A DNA stretch of 23,932 nucleotides from REBR01 sp033721915 (GTDB taxonomy: Bacteria; Pseudomonadota; Gammaproteobacteria; Pseudomonadales; Oleiphilaceae): NCBI GenBank assembly GCA_033721915.1, contig JAWWAC010000044.1, positions 1 through 23,932 of the forward strand. The letters run 5' to 3'. The notes beneath the pieces are model-generated. The model did no database searches and was not told where the DNA came from. It saw only the letters and a list, made by a program, of their open reading frames with translations. Below are positions 7,404 to 14,912 of this stretch, piece after piece; position 1 is the first letter of the stretch, and every line of letters starts with the position of its first letter. The position numbers and the translations under genes were made by a program.

Positions 7404-7844
7404 TCAGGCTTTGAGCATCTCCACACCCAGGTTCGCCAGCTGGTCCGCCTTCTCGTTGCCCTCGTTACCGGTGTGGCCACGCACCCAGTGCCATTCGATT
7501 TTGTGCTGAAGGGCCAGTTCATCGAGCCTCTGCCACAGGTCGCGGTTTTTCACCGGCTGCTTGCCGGCGGTGCGCCAGCCGTTGCGTTTCCAGTTGTGCA
7601 TCCACTCGGTGATGCCCTTGCGCACATACTGGGAGTCGGTGTAGAGGGCCACGGTGCAGGGGCGCTTCAGTGCCTCCAGACCGGAAATGGCCGCCATCAG
7701 CTCCATGCGGTTGTTGGTGGTATTGAGCTCGCCGCCGTGCAGGGTCTTTTCCACGTCACCACGGCGTAGCACAACGCCCCAGCCACCACGGCCGGGGTTG
7801 CCCTTGCAGGCGCCATCGGTATACATCACAACACGGTCTGTCAT
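7404..7844 (-). CDS. rnhA: Ribonuclease HI
   Basis: This 146-residue RNase HI cleaves the RNA strand of RNA-DNA hybrids, with roles in R-loop removal and primer processing. The active-site residues fall at the E. coli positions: D10 (VMYTDGACKGNPG), E48 (NNRMELMA), D70 (LYTDSQYV), H124 and D134 (RGHTGNEGNEKAD). The basic handle (NWKRNGWRTAGKQPVKNRDLW, about 84-104) is intact. The start codon overlaps the stop of the upstream methyltransferase as ATGA, so translation is coupled. The ribosome site is the weak AGGACCC within the methyltransferase 3' end. The length is close to the 155 of E. coli, with a shorter C-terminus. Confidence 0.96.
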   Translation of the reverse strand: MTDRVVMYTDGACKGNPGRGGWGVVLRRGDVEKTLHGGELNTTNNRMELMAAISGLEALKRPCTVALYTDSQYVRKGITEWMHNWKRNGWRTAGKQPVKNRDLWQRLDELALQHKIEWHWVRGHTGNEGNEKADQLANLGVEMLKA

Positions 7845-8629
7845 TGCTCAGGGTCCTGTCGTTCTCGCCAGCGTGAGGCCTGCCCATTGGCCAGAGGCAT
7901 GGACACCACCTTGCTGCGCTGCTGCCAGATCCGGTCAGGCCGGATCGTGGCCGCCTGTCGTTTTTCCCCTGACAGCAGATAGAAACCACCCCAGGGCAGA
8001 GGGCCGCCATGATCCGATAATGGCTCCATAAATGCCAGCCGCGACAGAACCCGTGGGTTCTGGGTGGGGGGACGATAAAACTGGTAGCGGGGTCTTTCCA
8101 CGGCAAAATCCAGCAGCCGCATCCAGTCCGTCAGGCGGTGGGCCCGCAGAAAGCCCGCCGACCAGGGCATGGCCCTGGAGCGGCTGATGGCCCGCCTCAG
8201 GCCCCACAGACTCCATGGATTGAACCCCAGCAGCACCAGCTGCCCTCCGGAACGCAGCACACGGGCGGCCTCCCGCAGCACCCGGTGGGGGTGATGGGTG
8301 ATATCCAGGCTGTGATGAAGAATCACCAGGTCCAGTGCCTCATCGGCAAAGGGCAATTCCTCATGCTGGCAGATCAGCGGGCTGTGCATCGGGCTCTTCA
8401 GACAGTCGCCGCCGCTGACCGCCTGCCATTGCAGCCAGCTGCTGTGGGGAGCCACCACGGAGCAGTGGGGGTCCAGGCCGCACTCCAGCATTCGGGCCCC
8501 AAAACTGGCCTGGACACTGACCTCCACCAGGGCCTGCTGATGGGCCAGCAGGTTCTGTCCCAGTGGCGTGTCAAACCACCCGGCCAGCTGCTGAGCCGGT
8601 GCCTTGCGCGGACTCCCCTCTGTGGCCAT
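7841..8629 (-). CDS. Class I SAM-dependent methyltransferase (Methyltransf_11-like)
   Basis: This 262-residue protein looks like the methyltransferase found between rnhA and gloB in Pseudomonas-type genomes. The fold is recognisable from LPFADEALDLVILHHSLD (about 92-109, the acidic motif after the SAM-binding strand) and HRVLREAARVLRSGGQLVLLGFNP (split around 115-138). The first glycine-rich SAM loop is not canonical: the expected E/DxGxGxG region reads LECGLDPH. The substrate is unknown, and ubiquinone-type or tRNA methylation cannot be argued from sequence. I place the start at the ATG at 8629, because AGGAGG sits four bases before it; an ATG nine codons upstream has no ribosome site. Divergent gloB starts 129 bases away. 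The gene ends in a 4-base overlap with rnhA. Confidence 0.8.
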   Translation of the reverse strand: MATEGSPRKAPAQQLAGWFDTPLGQNLLAHQQALVEVSVQASFGARMLECGLDPHCSVVAPHSSWLQWQAVSGGDCLKSPMHSPLICQHEELPFADEALDLVILHHSLDITHHPHRVLREAARVLRSGGQLVLLGFNPWSLWGLRRAISRSRAMPWSAGFLRAHRLTDWMRLLDFAVERPRYQFYRPPTQNPRVLSRLAFMEPLSDHGGPLPWGGFYLLSGEKRQAATIRPDRIWQQRSKVVSMPLANGQASRWRERQDPEQ

Positions 8630-8758
8630 GTCGCCTCCTGTGTGGCTCTCTGTCATGTGTACCGGCGGTGCTGGCCCCCGGCTGGCCCCGGCTGCTACAA
8701 GCCATTACCATGTCCGGAAGGGAATCCGTGATTCACCCTTTCACCTGTGGAGAGAATA

Positions 8759-9556
8759 ATGTATCAGATCGAGCCCATTGCCGCCCTGAGTGACAATTAC
8801 ATCTGGTGTCTCCATGATCCGGACTCCGGCGCCGCACTGGTGGTGGATCCCGGCGAGGCCGCCCCGGTTCAGTCCTTTCTGAAAGAAAAGGGCCTCCATC
8901 TGGAACGCATACTGCTTACCCATCACCACCCGGACCACAGTGGCGGCATCCGCAAGCTGGTGGCCGGCCATGACATTCCGGTGCATGGCCCGGCGGGCTC
9001 CCCCTACCCCGACATCACCGAGTCCCTCTCCGAGGGGGATGCCGTGCACTGGCGTGACTTTGTCTTCGAGGTGCTCGCGGTGCCCGGCCACACACTGGAT
9101 CATATCGCCTTCTTCAGCACCCGGCAGCAGACCAGCACCCCTTTGCTGTTCTCTGGTGACGCCCTCTTTGTCTGTGGCTGCGGGCGACTGTTCGAGGGAC
9201 AGCCGGAACAGATGCAGCACTCACTCGCCAAGCTGCTGCCACTGCCCGATGATACCCTGGTGTGCTGCGGCCATGAATACACACTGGCGAATCTGGCCTT
9301 CTCACTGGCCGTGCTGCCGGAGGATCAGGGCCTCAGGGCCTTACAGACCCGCTGCCAGGCGCTGCGTGATCAGGGGCTGCCCACGGTACCCGTGAGCCTG
9401 GGACAGGAAAAGCGGCTCAATCCTTTCCTGCGCTGGGATGACAAAAACGTCATTGAATCCGCCGACCGCCATGCCGCCCAGTCCGGGCTGCCAGTCAGCG
9501 AGGGCCGTCCCGATCTGGTGTTTGCCGCACTGCGCCACTGGAAAGACCATTTCTGA
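8759..9556 (+). CDS. gloB: Hydroxyacylglutathione hydrolase (glyoxalase II)
   Basis: This 265-residue metallo-beta-lactamase-fold enzyme hydrolyses S-D-lactoylglutathione to lactate and glutathione, the second step of methylglyoxal detoxification. The binuclear metal site is complete: H55, H57, D59 and H60 in LLTHHHPDHSGG, H111 in VPGHTLDH, D134 in FSGDALF and H172 in CGHEYT. The CGCGRLFEG loop (139-147) is a glyoxalase II signature. The C-terminal glutathione-binding helical domain ends in the expected region (KRLNPFLRWDD, about 218-228). The ATG at 8759 is preceded by GGAGAG. A GTG four codons upstream would place that site inside the gene, so it was not used. Divergent from the methyltransferase. 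Confidence 0.96.
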   Translation: MYQIEPIAALSDNYIWCLHDPDSGAALVVDPGEAAPVQSFLKEKGLHLERILLTHHHPDHSGGIRKLVAGHDIPVHGPAGSPYPDITESLSEGDAVHWRDFVFEVLAVPGHTLDHIAFFSTRQQTSTPLLFSGDALFVCGCGRLFEGQPEQMQHSLAKLLPLPDDTLVCCGHEYTLANLAFSLAVLPEDQGLRALQTRCQALRDQGLPTVPVSLGQEKRLNPFLRWDDKNVIESADRHAAQSGLPVSEGRPDLVFAALRHWKDHF

Positions 9557-9582
9557 CCGGCCCACGGGGCATGTCCCTTTTA

Positions 9583-9611
9583 TTGACCGCCAAGGCCCGG
9601 CTTCCTAGAAT
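9583..9611 (+). promoter_or_regulatory. Sigma-70-type promoter for mltD (and fabI)
   Basis: TTGACC (9583-9588) and TAGAAT (9606-9611), each one mismatch from consensus, are separated by exactly 17 bases. The predicted transcript starts near 9618, giving an untranslated leader of about 165 bases before the mltD ATG at 9782. Confidence 0.72.
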
Positions 9612-9781
9612 CCCGTCATTCACTGACCGGGTGGCGGGCGTGCTTCATGACGCGCATTGTAATGTGCCAGGCAGGCACTGAAGCTCCCGTGAGGCTATAC
9701 TCTTGCCGGGAAATACCGGGCCCCGGTCAGCCCGCTTTCCTTCCCCAGTCATTCTTCCGTCCCTTCAGGTGGTCCGTATTC

Positions 9782-11497
9782 ATGCATCAAGCCAGCTCAC
9801 GACTGTTACTCTTGGCCCTGATGGCCTCACTCAGTGCCTGTCAGGTATTGACCGGCCACTCCGATGAGCAGTCCGCATCCAGCGGGACAGCGGTGGAAAA
9901 GGTCGCACTCGAGGACCCCGTGCTGCTGGCAGACAACAGCCCTGAGCCTTCACGCATCCCTGTCCAGCCCGCCCCGTCACCGGACAATGACCGGCCCATG
10001 GCCCCTGAGTCACTGGAAGACGGTGTCAACCGGGTCAATGCGGCCCTGTCCGAAGAGCCGCAGGCGGCCACGGAGGAGCGGGACCTGTGGGACCGTCTTC
10101 GCCAGCAGTTCCAGCTTGACCTGGACCAGGACAACAGGCGCATCACCGCACAGCGCAACTGGTATGCCAGAAACCAGCGCTACATCAACCGCACCACGGA
10201 GCGGGCCAGCCGCTACATGGCCTACATTCTCGACGAGATCGAGAAACGGGACATGCCCGGGGAGCTGGCGCTGCTGCCCATTGTGGAGAGCGCCTACGAC
10301 CCCTTTGCCTACTCCCATGGCCGCGCCTCGGGGCTGTGGCAGTTTATCCCCTCCACCGGACGGGCCTATGGCATGGACCAGAACTGGTGGTACGACGGGC
10401 GCCGCGATGTGATTGCCTCCACACAGGGGGCACTGACCTATCTGGAGTCCCTCTCCAGGCGCTTCGATGACGACTATGAGCTGGCACTGGCGGCTTATAA
10501 TGCCGGTGGCGGGCGGGTCAACAGCGCCCGCCGGCGCAATGCCAGAAAGGGTCTGGACACGGACTACTGGTCACTGACACTGCCACGGGAAACCCGCCAT
10601 TACGTGCCCAAGCTCATCGCACTGGCGCAGATCATCGCCGACCCGGAACAGTACGGCATTGAACTGCCCTCACTGCCGGACCAGCCCTATTTCCGGGTGG
10701 TGGATATCGGCGGTCAGCTGGACCTGGCCAGGGCGGCGGAAATGGCCCAGGTGGACATCGAGGAAATCTACCTGCTCAACCCCTCCTTCAACCGCTGGGC
10801 CACCTCACCTGAAGGGCCCCACCGGCTTCTGGTGCCCCTGGACGCCGCCGACCGGCTGGAAACGGCGTTGAAAGACCTGCCCATGGAAAAGCGCCTGACC
10901 TGGAAGAGCTACCGGGTCAAGGCCGGTGACTCACTGGGGGAGATCGCACAGTCCCACCGCACCACCATCCAGGCCATCCGCCAGAACAACAATATCAGTG
11001 GCAACATCATCCGCATCGGACAGGAGCTTCTGATTCCCGTGGCCGGGCGGGAGGACAATGCCTACGCACTGAGCCAGGGCCAGCGCAGCCAGCAGCGGCA
11101 AAGCCGACAGGGCAGCGGCAAGCGCAAGATTGAACACCGCGTACAGCCCGGTGATACCTTCTGGGACCTGTCCAGGGCCCACGATGTCAGTGTGGGCACC
11201 CTGGCCAGCTGGAACGGCATGGCCCCGGGGGACCCCCTGCGCCCTGGCCAGACCCTGGTGATCTGGAAGAAAGGCGGACCTGAGCAGAAAGCCACCACTG
11301 GCAAACAACCGCAACGCGAGGGCATGGTCAGACGCATTGGCTATCAGGTACGCTCCGGGGACAACCTGAGCCGGATTGCCAACCGCTTCAATGTGGGTGT
11401 GAGGGAGATTGCCCAGTGGAATGACCTCAACACCAACAAGTACCTGCAGCCGGGCCAGAACCTGACGCTTTACGTGGATATCCGCAACAGTCCCTGA
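9782..11497 (+). CDS. mltD: Membrane-bound lytic murein transglycosylase D, lipoprotein with three LysM repeats
   Basis: This 571-residue enzyme cleaves the glycan strand of peptidoglycan, leaving 1,6-anhydromuramyl ends. It starts with a lipoprotein signal whose lipobox is LSAC, so Cys20 is the lipidated residue; the next residue is Gln, which predicts outer-membrane sorting. A low-complexity linker (about 25-95) leads to the SLT domain with catalytic E169 in LPIVESAYDP and the family marks ASGLWQFIPSTGRAYG (182-197) and LALAAYNAGGGRV (234-246). Three LysM peptidoglycan-binding repeats follow (about 376-420, 451-495, 520-565), each with a V-x-x-GD start. The frame is open upstream to 9647, but the ATG at 9782 gives a proper signal peptide and has AGGTGG upstream. 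fabI begins 23 bases after its stop. Confidence 0.95.
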   Translation: MHQASSRLLLLALMASLSACQVLTGHSDEQSASSGTAVEKVALEDPVLLADNSPEPSRIPVQPAPSPDNDRPMAPESLEDGVNRVNAALSEEPQAATEERDLWDRLRQQFQLDLDQDNRRITAQRNWYARNQRYINRTTERASRYMAYILDEIEKRDMPGELALLPIVESAYDPFAYSHGRASGLWQFIPSTGRAYGMDQNWWYDGRRDVIASTQGALTYLESLSRRFDDDYELALAAYNAGGGRVNSARRRNARKGLDTDYWSLTLPRETRHYVPKLIALAQIIADPEQYGIELPSLPDQPYFRVVDIGGQLDLARAAEMAQVDIEEIYLLNPSFNRWATSPEGPHRLLVPLDAADRLETALKDLPMEKRLTWKSYRVKAGDSLGEIAQSHRTTIQAIRQNNNISGNIIRIGQELLIPVAGREDNAYALSQGQRSQQRQSRQGSGKRKIEHRVQPGDTFWDLSRAHDVSVGTLASWNGMAPGDPLRPGQTLVIWKKGGPEQKATTGKQPQREGMVRRIGYQVRSGDNLSRIANRFNVGVREIAQWNDLNTNKYLQPGQNLTLYVDIRNSP

Positions 11498-11520
11498 GGG
11501 ACAAGACACCGGGATGAGCA

Positions 11521-12312
11521 ATGATGAGATTACTGGAAGGGAAAAAAGCACTGGTGGTGGGCATTGCCAGCAAACACTCCATCGCCACGGGCATCGCAAG
11601 GGCCTTTTATGAGCAGGGGGCGGAACTGGCGCTGACCTATCAGAACGAAAAGCTGCGCTCCCGGGTGGAAGGCTTTGCCGAGGAGTTCGGCAACGCCCGT
11701 GTACTGCCCTGCGATGTGGCGGACGACCAGCAGATCGAGACCCTGTTCCAGGAGCTGGGCAAGGAGTGGGACGGCATCGATATACTGGTGCACTCCGTGG
11801 GCTTTGCCCCCGGTGAGGAGCTCAACGGCGACTTTACGGAAGTGACCAGCCGCGAGGGCTTCCGCATCGCCCACGATGTAAGCTCCTACAGCCTGACGGC
11901 ACTGGCCCGCGCCGCACGCCCCATGATGAAAGACCGCCAGGGCAGCATACTGACCATGACCTACCTGGGCGCGGAACGGGTGCTGCCCAACTACAACGTC
12001 ATGGGACTGGCCAAGGCCAGCCTGGAGGCCAATGTGCGTTATCTGGCCGCCTCACTGGGCCCGGAAGGCACCCGGGTCAACGCCATCTCCGCCGGCCCCA
12101 TCAAGACACTGGCCGCCTCCGGCATCAAGAGCTTCCGCCGCATGCTGCAGGAAAACCAGAAGCGCACTCCACTGCGGCGCAATATCACCACCGAGGAAGT
12201 GGGCAATACCGCCGCCTTCCTGGGCTCTTCCATGGCCAGCGGCATTACCGGTGAGGTGATCTACGTGGACGCGGGATTCCGCATCACCGCCATGTCCCCT
12301 CCGGAGGACTGA
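11521..12312 (+). CDS. fabI: Enoyl-[ACP] reductase, NADH-dependent
   Basis: This 263-residue short-chain dehydrogenase-fold enzyme performs the last reduction of each fatty-acid elongation cycle. It shows the FabI-specific nucleotide loop VVGIASKHSIATGIA (12-26), the VHSVGFAPG segment (90-98) next to the cofactor, and the catalytic Y158-x6-K165 pair in YNVMGLAK, with a second tyrosine, Y148, as in E. coli FabI (Y146, Y156, K163). SAGPIKTLAASGI (190-202) is the substrate-loop signature. The triclosan-contact glycine (G94 here) is retained. Two consecutive ATG codons begin the gene; either could be used, and the ribosome site is weak. It sits 23 bases behind mltD and probably shares its transcript. 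It is the last gene of the GC-rich conserved block. Confidence 0.95.
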   Translation: MMRLLEGKKALVVGIASKHSIATGIARAFYEQGAELALTYQNEKLRSRVEGFAEEFGNARVLPCDVADDQQIETLFQELGKEWDGIDILVHSVGFAPGEELNGDFTEVTSREGFRIAHDVSSYSLTALARAARPMMKDRQGSILTMTYLGAERVLPNYNVMGLAKASLEANVRYLAASLGPEGTRVNAISAGPIKTLAASGIKSFRRMLQENQKRTPLRRNITTEEVGNTAAFLGSSMASGITGEVIYVDAGFRITAMSPPED

Positions 12313-12361
12313 CGGGGCCTGTCGCCACAGAGTCCCGTGCTTGAAAAGGATTTGGCTCACG

Positions 12362-13312
12362 GTGATCAAAAAAGCCCTCTTATTCAGTGCCTTTCTGCTC
12401 GTTGCTGTTGTCTGCCTTGTGCTGGTACTTGCCTATGGCTATCGTCCGGCAGAGCCCGCCAGGCAATCCGGGTTTTTACTCGACCACGGTTACCAGACGG
12501 TGGATACCCCCGACTTTCAATTCAACAGCCTGCAGATGGGCACCGGCCACCCCGTGGTGCTGATTCACGGTGCCGGCACCTGGTCTTACAGTTTTCGCCA
12601 CACCATCACAGCCCTCTCCGGGTCGGGTGCCATTTACAGCTTTGATATGCCGGGGCACGGTTATACACGGGTCAAAAAGGATCTTCCCCGATACGACCTG
12701 CCCACCATGAGCCGGGCGATTGAGGCGTATCTCGATGCCAGCAACCTGCAAAGCGTCAGTCTTGTCGGGCACTCATTCGGGGGTGGCTGGGCGCTTTACT
12801 TTGCACTGCAGCACCCTGAGCGGGTGGAAAAGCTGGTGTTGATGGCGCCAAGGGCGCTGGATGTGCCCTATAAATGGGAGTGGCAACTCATGAAGTATCC
12901 GGTTTTCGGTGAGCTTTTTTCCAAATGGTTGCGCCGTGAGGACGTGCATCGTGGACTTCAGGATGCTTTCTACAACCCGGATGCCATCACCGATGAGATG
13001 GTCGACAATCTGTTTCTGCCATTGCAGCGCACTGAAAACCGAAGGGCACAATATCGGCTGGTCAGGGACTCGGACTGGTCTCAAACCCAGTCGGAAATGG
13101 CCAGTCTGGAGGTTCCCACATGGGTGCTTTGGGGAGACTCAGACCAGTATCTGCCAGCGTCACAGCTGGAAACTTTCAGGAATCGAATACCTCATGTGAA
13201 GACACGGATATTTCGCCAATGCGGCCACCTGCTGCATGTTGAGTGCGCTGAGCGCATCAATCCGGTGTTGAAAGACATTTTATTCAATGGAACCGGGCCC
13301 ACGGCGAGATAA
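12362..13312 (+). CDS. Membrane-anchored alpha/beta hydrolase
   Basis: This protein of about 316 residues has an N-terminal hydrophobic anchor or signal (IKK followed by about 20 hydrophobic residues) and an alpha/beta hydrolase domain. Visible elements are the oxyanion segment VVLIHGAGTWS, the DMPGHGYT loop, the nucleophile elbow LVGHSFGGGW (Ser138), the acid in LWGDSDQYLP (Asp259) and the catalytic histidine in CGHLLHVE (His289), so the triad is intact. A small cap region (about 165-240) covers the site. The GTG at 12362 gives a clean signal anchor and has AAAAGGA 12 bases upstream; an in-frame TTG at 12341 adds seven residues but lacks a ribosome site. The substrate is unknown; ester or thioester hydrolysis is the family expectation. 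GC content falls along this gene, and it lies where the core block gives way to accessory DNA. Confidence 0.82.
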   Translation: MIKKALLFSAFLLVAVVCLVLVLAYGYRPAEPARQSGFLLDHGYQTVDTPDFQFNSLQMGTGHPVVLIHGAGTWSYSFRHTITALSGSGAIYSFDMPGHGYTRVKKDLPRYDLPTMSRAIEAYLDASNLQSVSLVGHSFGGGWALYFALQHPERVEKLVLMAPRALDVPYKWEWQLMKYPVFGELFSKWLRREDVHRGLQDAFYNPDAITDEMVDNLFLPLQRTENRRAQYRLVRDSDWSQTQSEMASLEVPTWVLWGDSDQYLPASQLETFRNRIPHVKTRIFRQCGHLLHVECAERINPVLKDILFNGTGPTAR

Positions 13313-13355
13313 GCCGGCCCCTGATTGAAGGCCGTAAGTCCCATGCCCTCCGGAA

Positions 13356-14177
13356 TTAATTGGATACGCCCTGCCCCAGGCGGTCTGCCGTTCGTATGTG
13401 CGTTGTATACAGCGTCAGGCCGGTAAAGACGATTCCTCCGACCATATTCCCCAATATCGTGGGGATTTCATTCCACCAGAAATAATCGGCTACCGAGAAA
13501 TTCCCACCCATGATGATCCCTGCCGGGAATAAAAACATATTGACCACGGAATGTTCGAACTGCATAAAAAAGAACAGCATGATGGGCATCCACATTGCCA
13601 GAACCTTGCCGCCGACGTTGGTCGAAACCAGGGCACCCACCACGCCCAGTGAGACCATCCAGTTACACATGACGCCTCGGATGAATATGGTCATCCACCC
13701 CGGGAAACCATACTGGGCATAACCCAGAGTGCGTGATTCACCGATACCCATGATTTTCTGGCCCACTGCATCCGGCGGGACCTGAAACCCATACGTTAAA
13801 ACGAACGACATCATCAACGCCACTGTCAATGCACCCGCAAAGTTGCCCAGGAACACCCAGCCCCAGTTTCTCAAGACACCGCCGACTGTAACGCCGGGCC
13901 GATTATCCAGTAACGCCAGTGGCGTCAGCATGAATACCCCGGTTAGCAGGTCAAAACCCATCAGGTAAAGCATGCAAAACCCCACTGGAAACAGTAGGGC
14001 GCCAACCAGAATGCTCCCCGTCTGGACGGATACGGTAATGGCAAACGCGGCAGCCAATCCCAGAATGGCGCCGGCCATAAATGCTCGTATCAGTGTATCC
14101 CGGATGGCCATGTTCACTTTGGCGGCCCCGGAATCCACCATTTTCCGTGTGAATTCCGCTGGTGTAAGGTAAGACAT
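13356..14177 (-). CDS. Formate/nitrite transporter (FNT) family channel
   Basis: This 273-residue inner-membrane protein has six hydrophobic segments and the FNT signatures. The central gating histidine falls at H209 with E208 and N213 in QFEHSVVNMFLFP, the same number as in E. coli FocA. The threonine of the loop in the second helix is T79 in GFDLLTG, and IRGVMCNWMV (166-175) matches the third-repeat motif. FNT pentamers pass small monovalent acids such as formate, nitrite or hydrosulfide; which one cannot be told from sequence. The ATG at 14177 has AAGGA about 10 bases upstream. It follows the LuxR-type gene by 84 bases on the same strand and is the last gene of the minus-strand series. It may be an unrelated passenger or may be regulated by its neighbour. 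Confidence 0.9.
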   Translation of the reverse strand: MSYLTPAEFTRKMVDSGAAKVNMAIRDTLIRAFMAGAILGLAAAFAITVSVQTGSILVGALLFPVGFCMLYLMGFDLLTGVFMLTPLALLDNRPGVTVGGVLRNWGWVFLGNFAGALTVALMMSFVLTYGFQVPPDAVGQKIMGIGESRTLGYAQYGFPGWMTIFIRGVMCNWMVSLGVVGALVSTNVGGKVLAMWMPIMLFFFMQFEHSVVNMFLFPAGIIMGGNFSVADYFWWNEIPTILGNMVGGIVFTGLTLYTTHIRTADRLGQGVSN

Positions 14178-14261
14178 TGATTTTATTTCCTTGCTAGCCT
14201 TGCATCATGGTTGCTGGTAAAGAATCAGGAGTCGGAACGCCGCAAACCAGAACCGTCGTTT

Positions 14262-14882
14262 TCAGAGGGGCACACAACGGATTTCACTGTTCCGACTCCC
14301 ACCCATGGCCCCCGATTTAAGGGCATACAGAATCAGCTTTTCCCGACCATCAACGCCCACTTTCTGGCAAATACGACTGACATACGTATTCACGGTCTGG
14401 GGCGCTACCCGCATTTGTCTGGCTATTTCCTTGTTTCTGTAGCCTTCGGATAAGTAGCGGAATACTTCCTGTTCTCTTTTCGACAAGCTGTGCTGGCCGC
14501 CATGAAAAGGCTTTTTAAGGGGAACGAATCGACCGGTCACAGCCATCCTTTCGAGTATGCGTGACACCTCCTCCACCGATTGATCCAGATCAATCGTGGT
14601 AACCCGGCAGCCCCATTGATGGGGTATGGGCTGACAATTACGCCCAAGGACGACAACAGGCATCTTTCCCAGCCTCTTAACCAGCGACGCACGGTTGCTC
14701 TGCCAGGTAATGGAAAAGGTTTCAGCATCCAGTATCAGCAGGTCGAACTCCTCTAAATGATCAAGACAGTTCAGTGAGGTACCGGAGTCGACCACCCTGT
14801 AAGGAGTCAGAGAATTGACAATGTCACACAAAGCGTCCAACAGCAGTCTGTGCCGGTGAACCATGAAAACATTGATTTCCAT
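14262..14882 (-). CDS. LuxR/NarL-type transcriptional regulator with degenerate receiver
   Basis: This 206-residue protein ends in a GerE-type helix-turn-helix (about 132-189: LSKREQEVFRYLSEGYRNKE through VNTYVSRICQKVGV). The N-terminal part is the size of a response-regulator receiver and has an aspartate at D52 in LLILDAETF, but the acidic pair near the start is replaced (FMVHRHR at 6-12) and the usual Thr and Lys positions are not recognisable. It may therefore act without phosphorylation. It lies 30 bases downstream of the LolA-like gene and 84 bases upstream of the FNT channel gene, so it is likely expressed with the operon and may autoregulate it. The ribosome site is weak (ACAGG). No acyl-homoserine-lactone-binding domain is present. 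Confidence 0.85.
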   Translation of the reverse strand: MEINVFMVHRHRLLLDALCDIVNSLTPYRVVDSGTSLNCLDHLEEFDLLILDAETFSITWQSNRASLVKRLGKMPVVVLGRNCQPIPHQWGCRVTTIDLDQSVEEVSRILERMAVTGRFVPLKKPFHGGQHSLSKREQEVFRYLSEGYRNKEIARQMRVAPQTVNTYVSRICQKVGVDGREKLILYALKSGAMGGSRNSEIRCVPL

Positions 14883-14912
14883 ATCAATAGCCTGTCGATT
14901 GTTTTCAGGAAC

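Noticed and set aside
9696..9701. TATACT as the main mltD -10 box
   Set aside because: No acceptable -35 lies 16-18 bases upstream, whereas the pair at 9583-9611 matches well at both boxes; it remains a possible secondary start.
9647..9781. 45-codon upstream extension of mltD
   Set aside because: It would bury the lipoprotein signal peptide inside the protein; the ATG at 9782 gives a proper lipobox.
10931..11599. 222-codon open frame on the - strand across the mltD end and fabI start
   Set aside because: It is antisense to the LysM repeats and fabI, both strongly supported genes, and has no domain likeness.
13315..13334. Weak hairpin CGGCC/GGCCG between the hydrolase and FNT genes
   Set aside because: A 5-bp stem with a 10-base loop and no T-run is too weak to call a terminator, although it sits between convergent stops.
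14262..14882. Quorum-sensing LuxR receptor
   Set aside because: The N-terminal region is receiver-like in size and strand pattern, not an autoinducer-binding domain, and no synthase gene is nearby.
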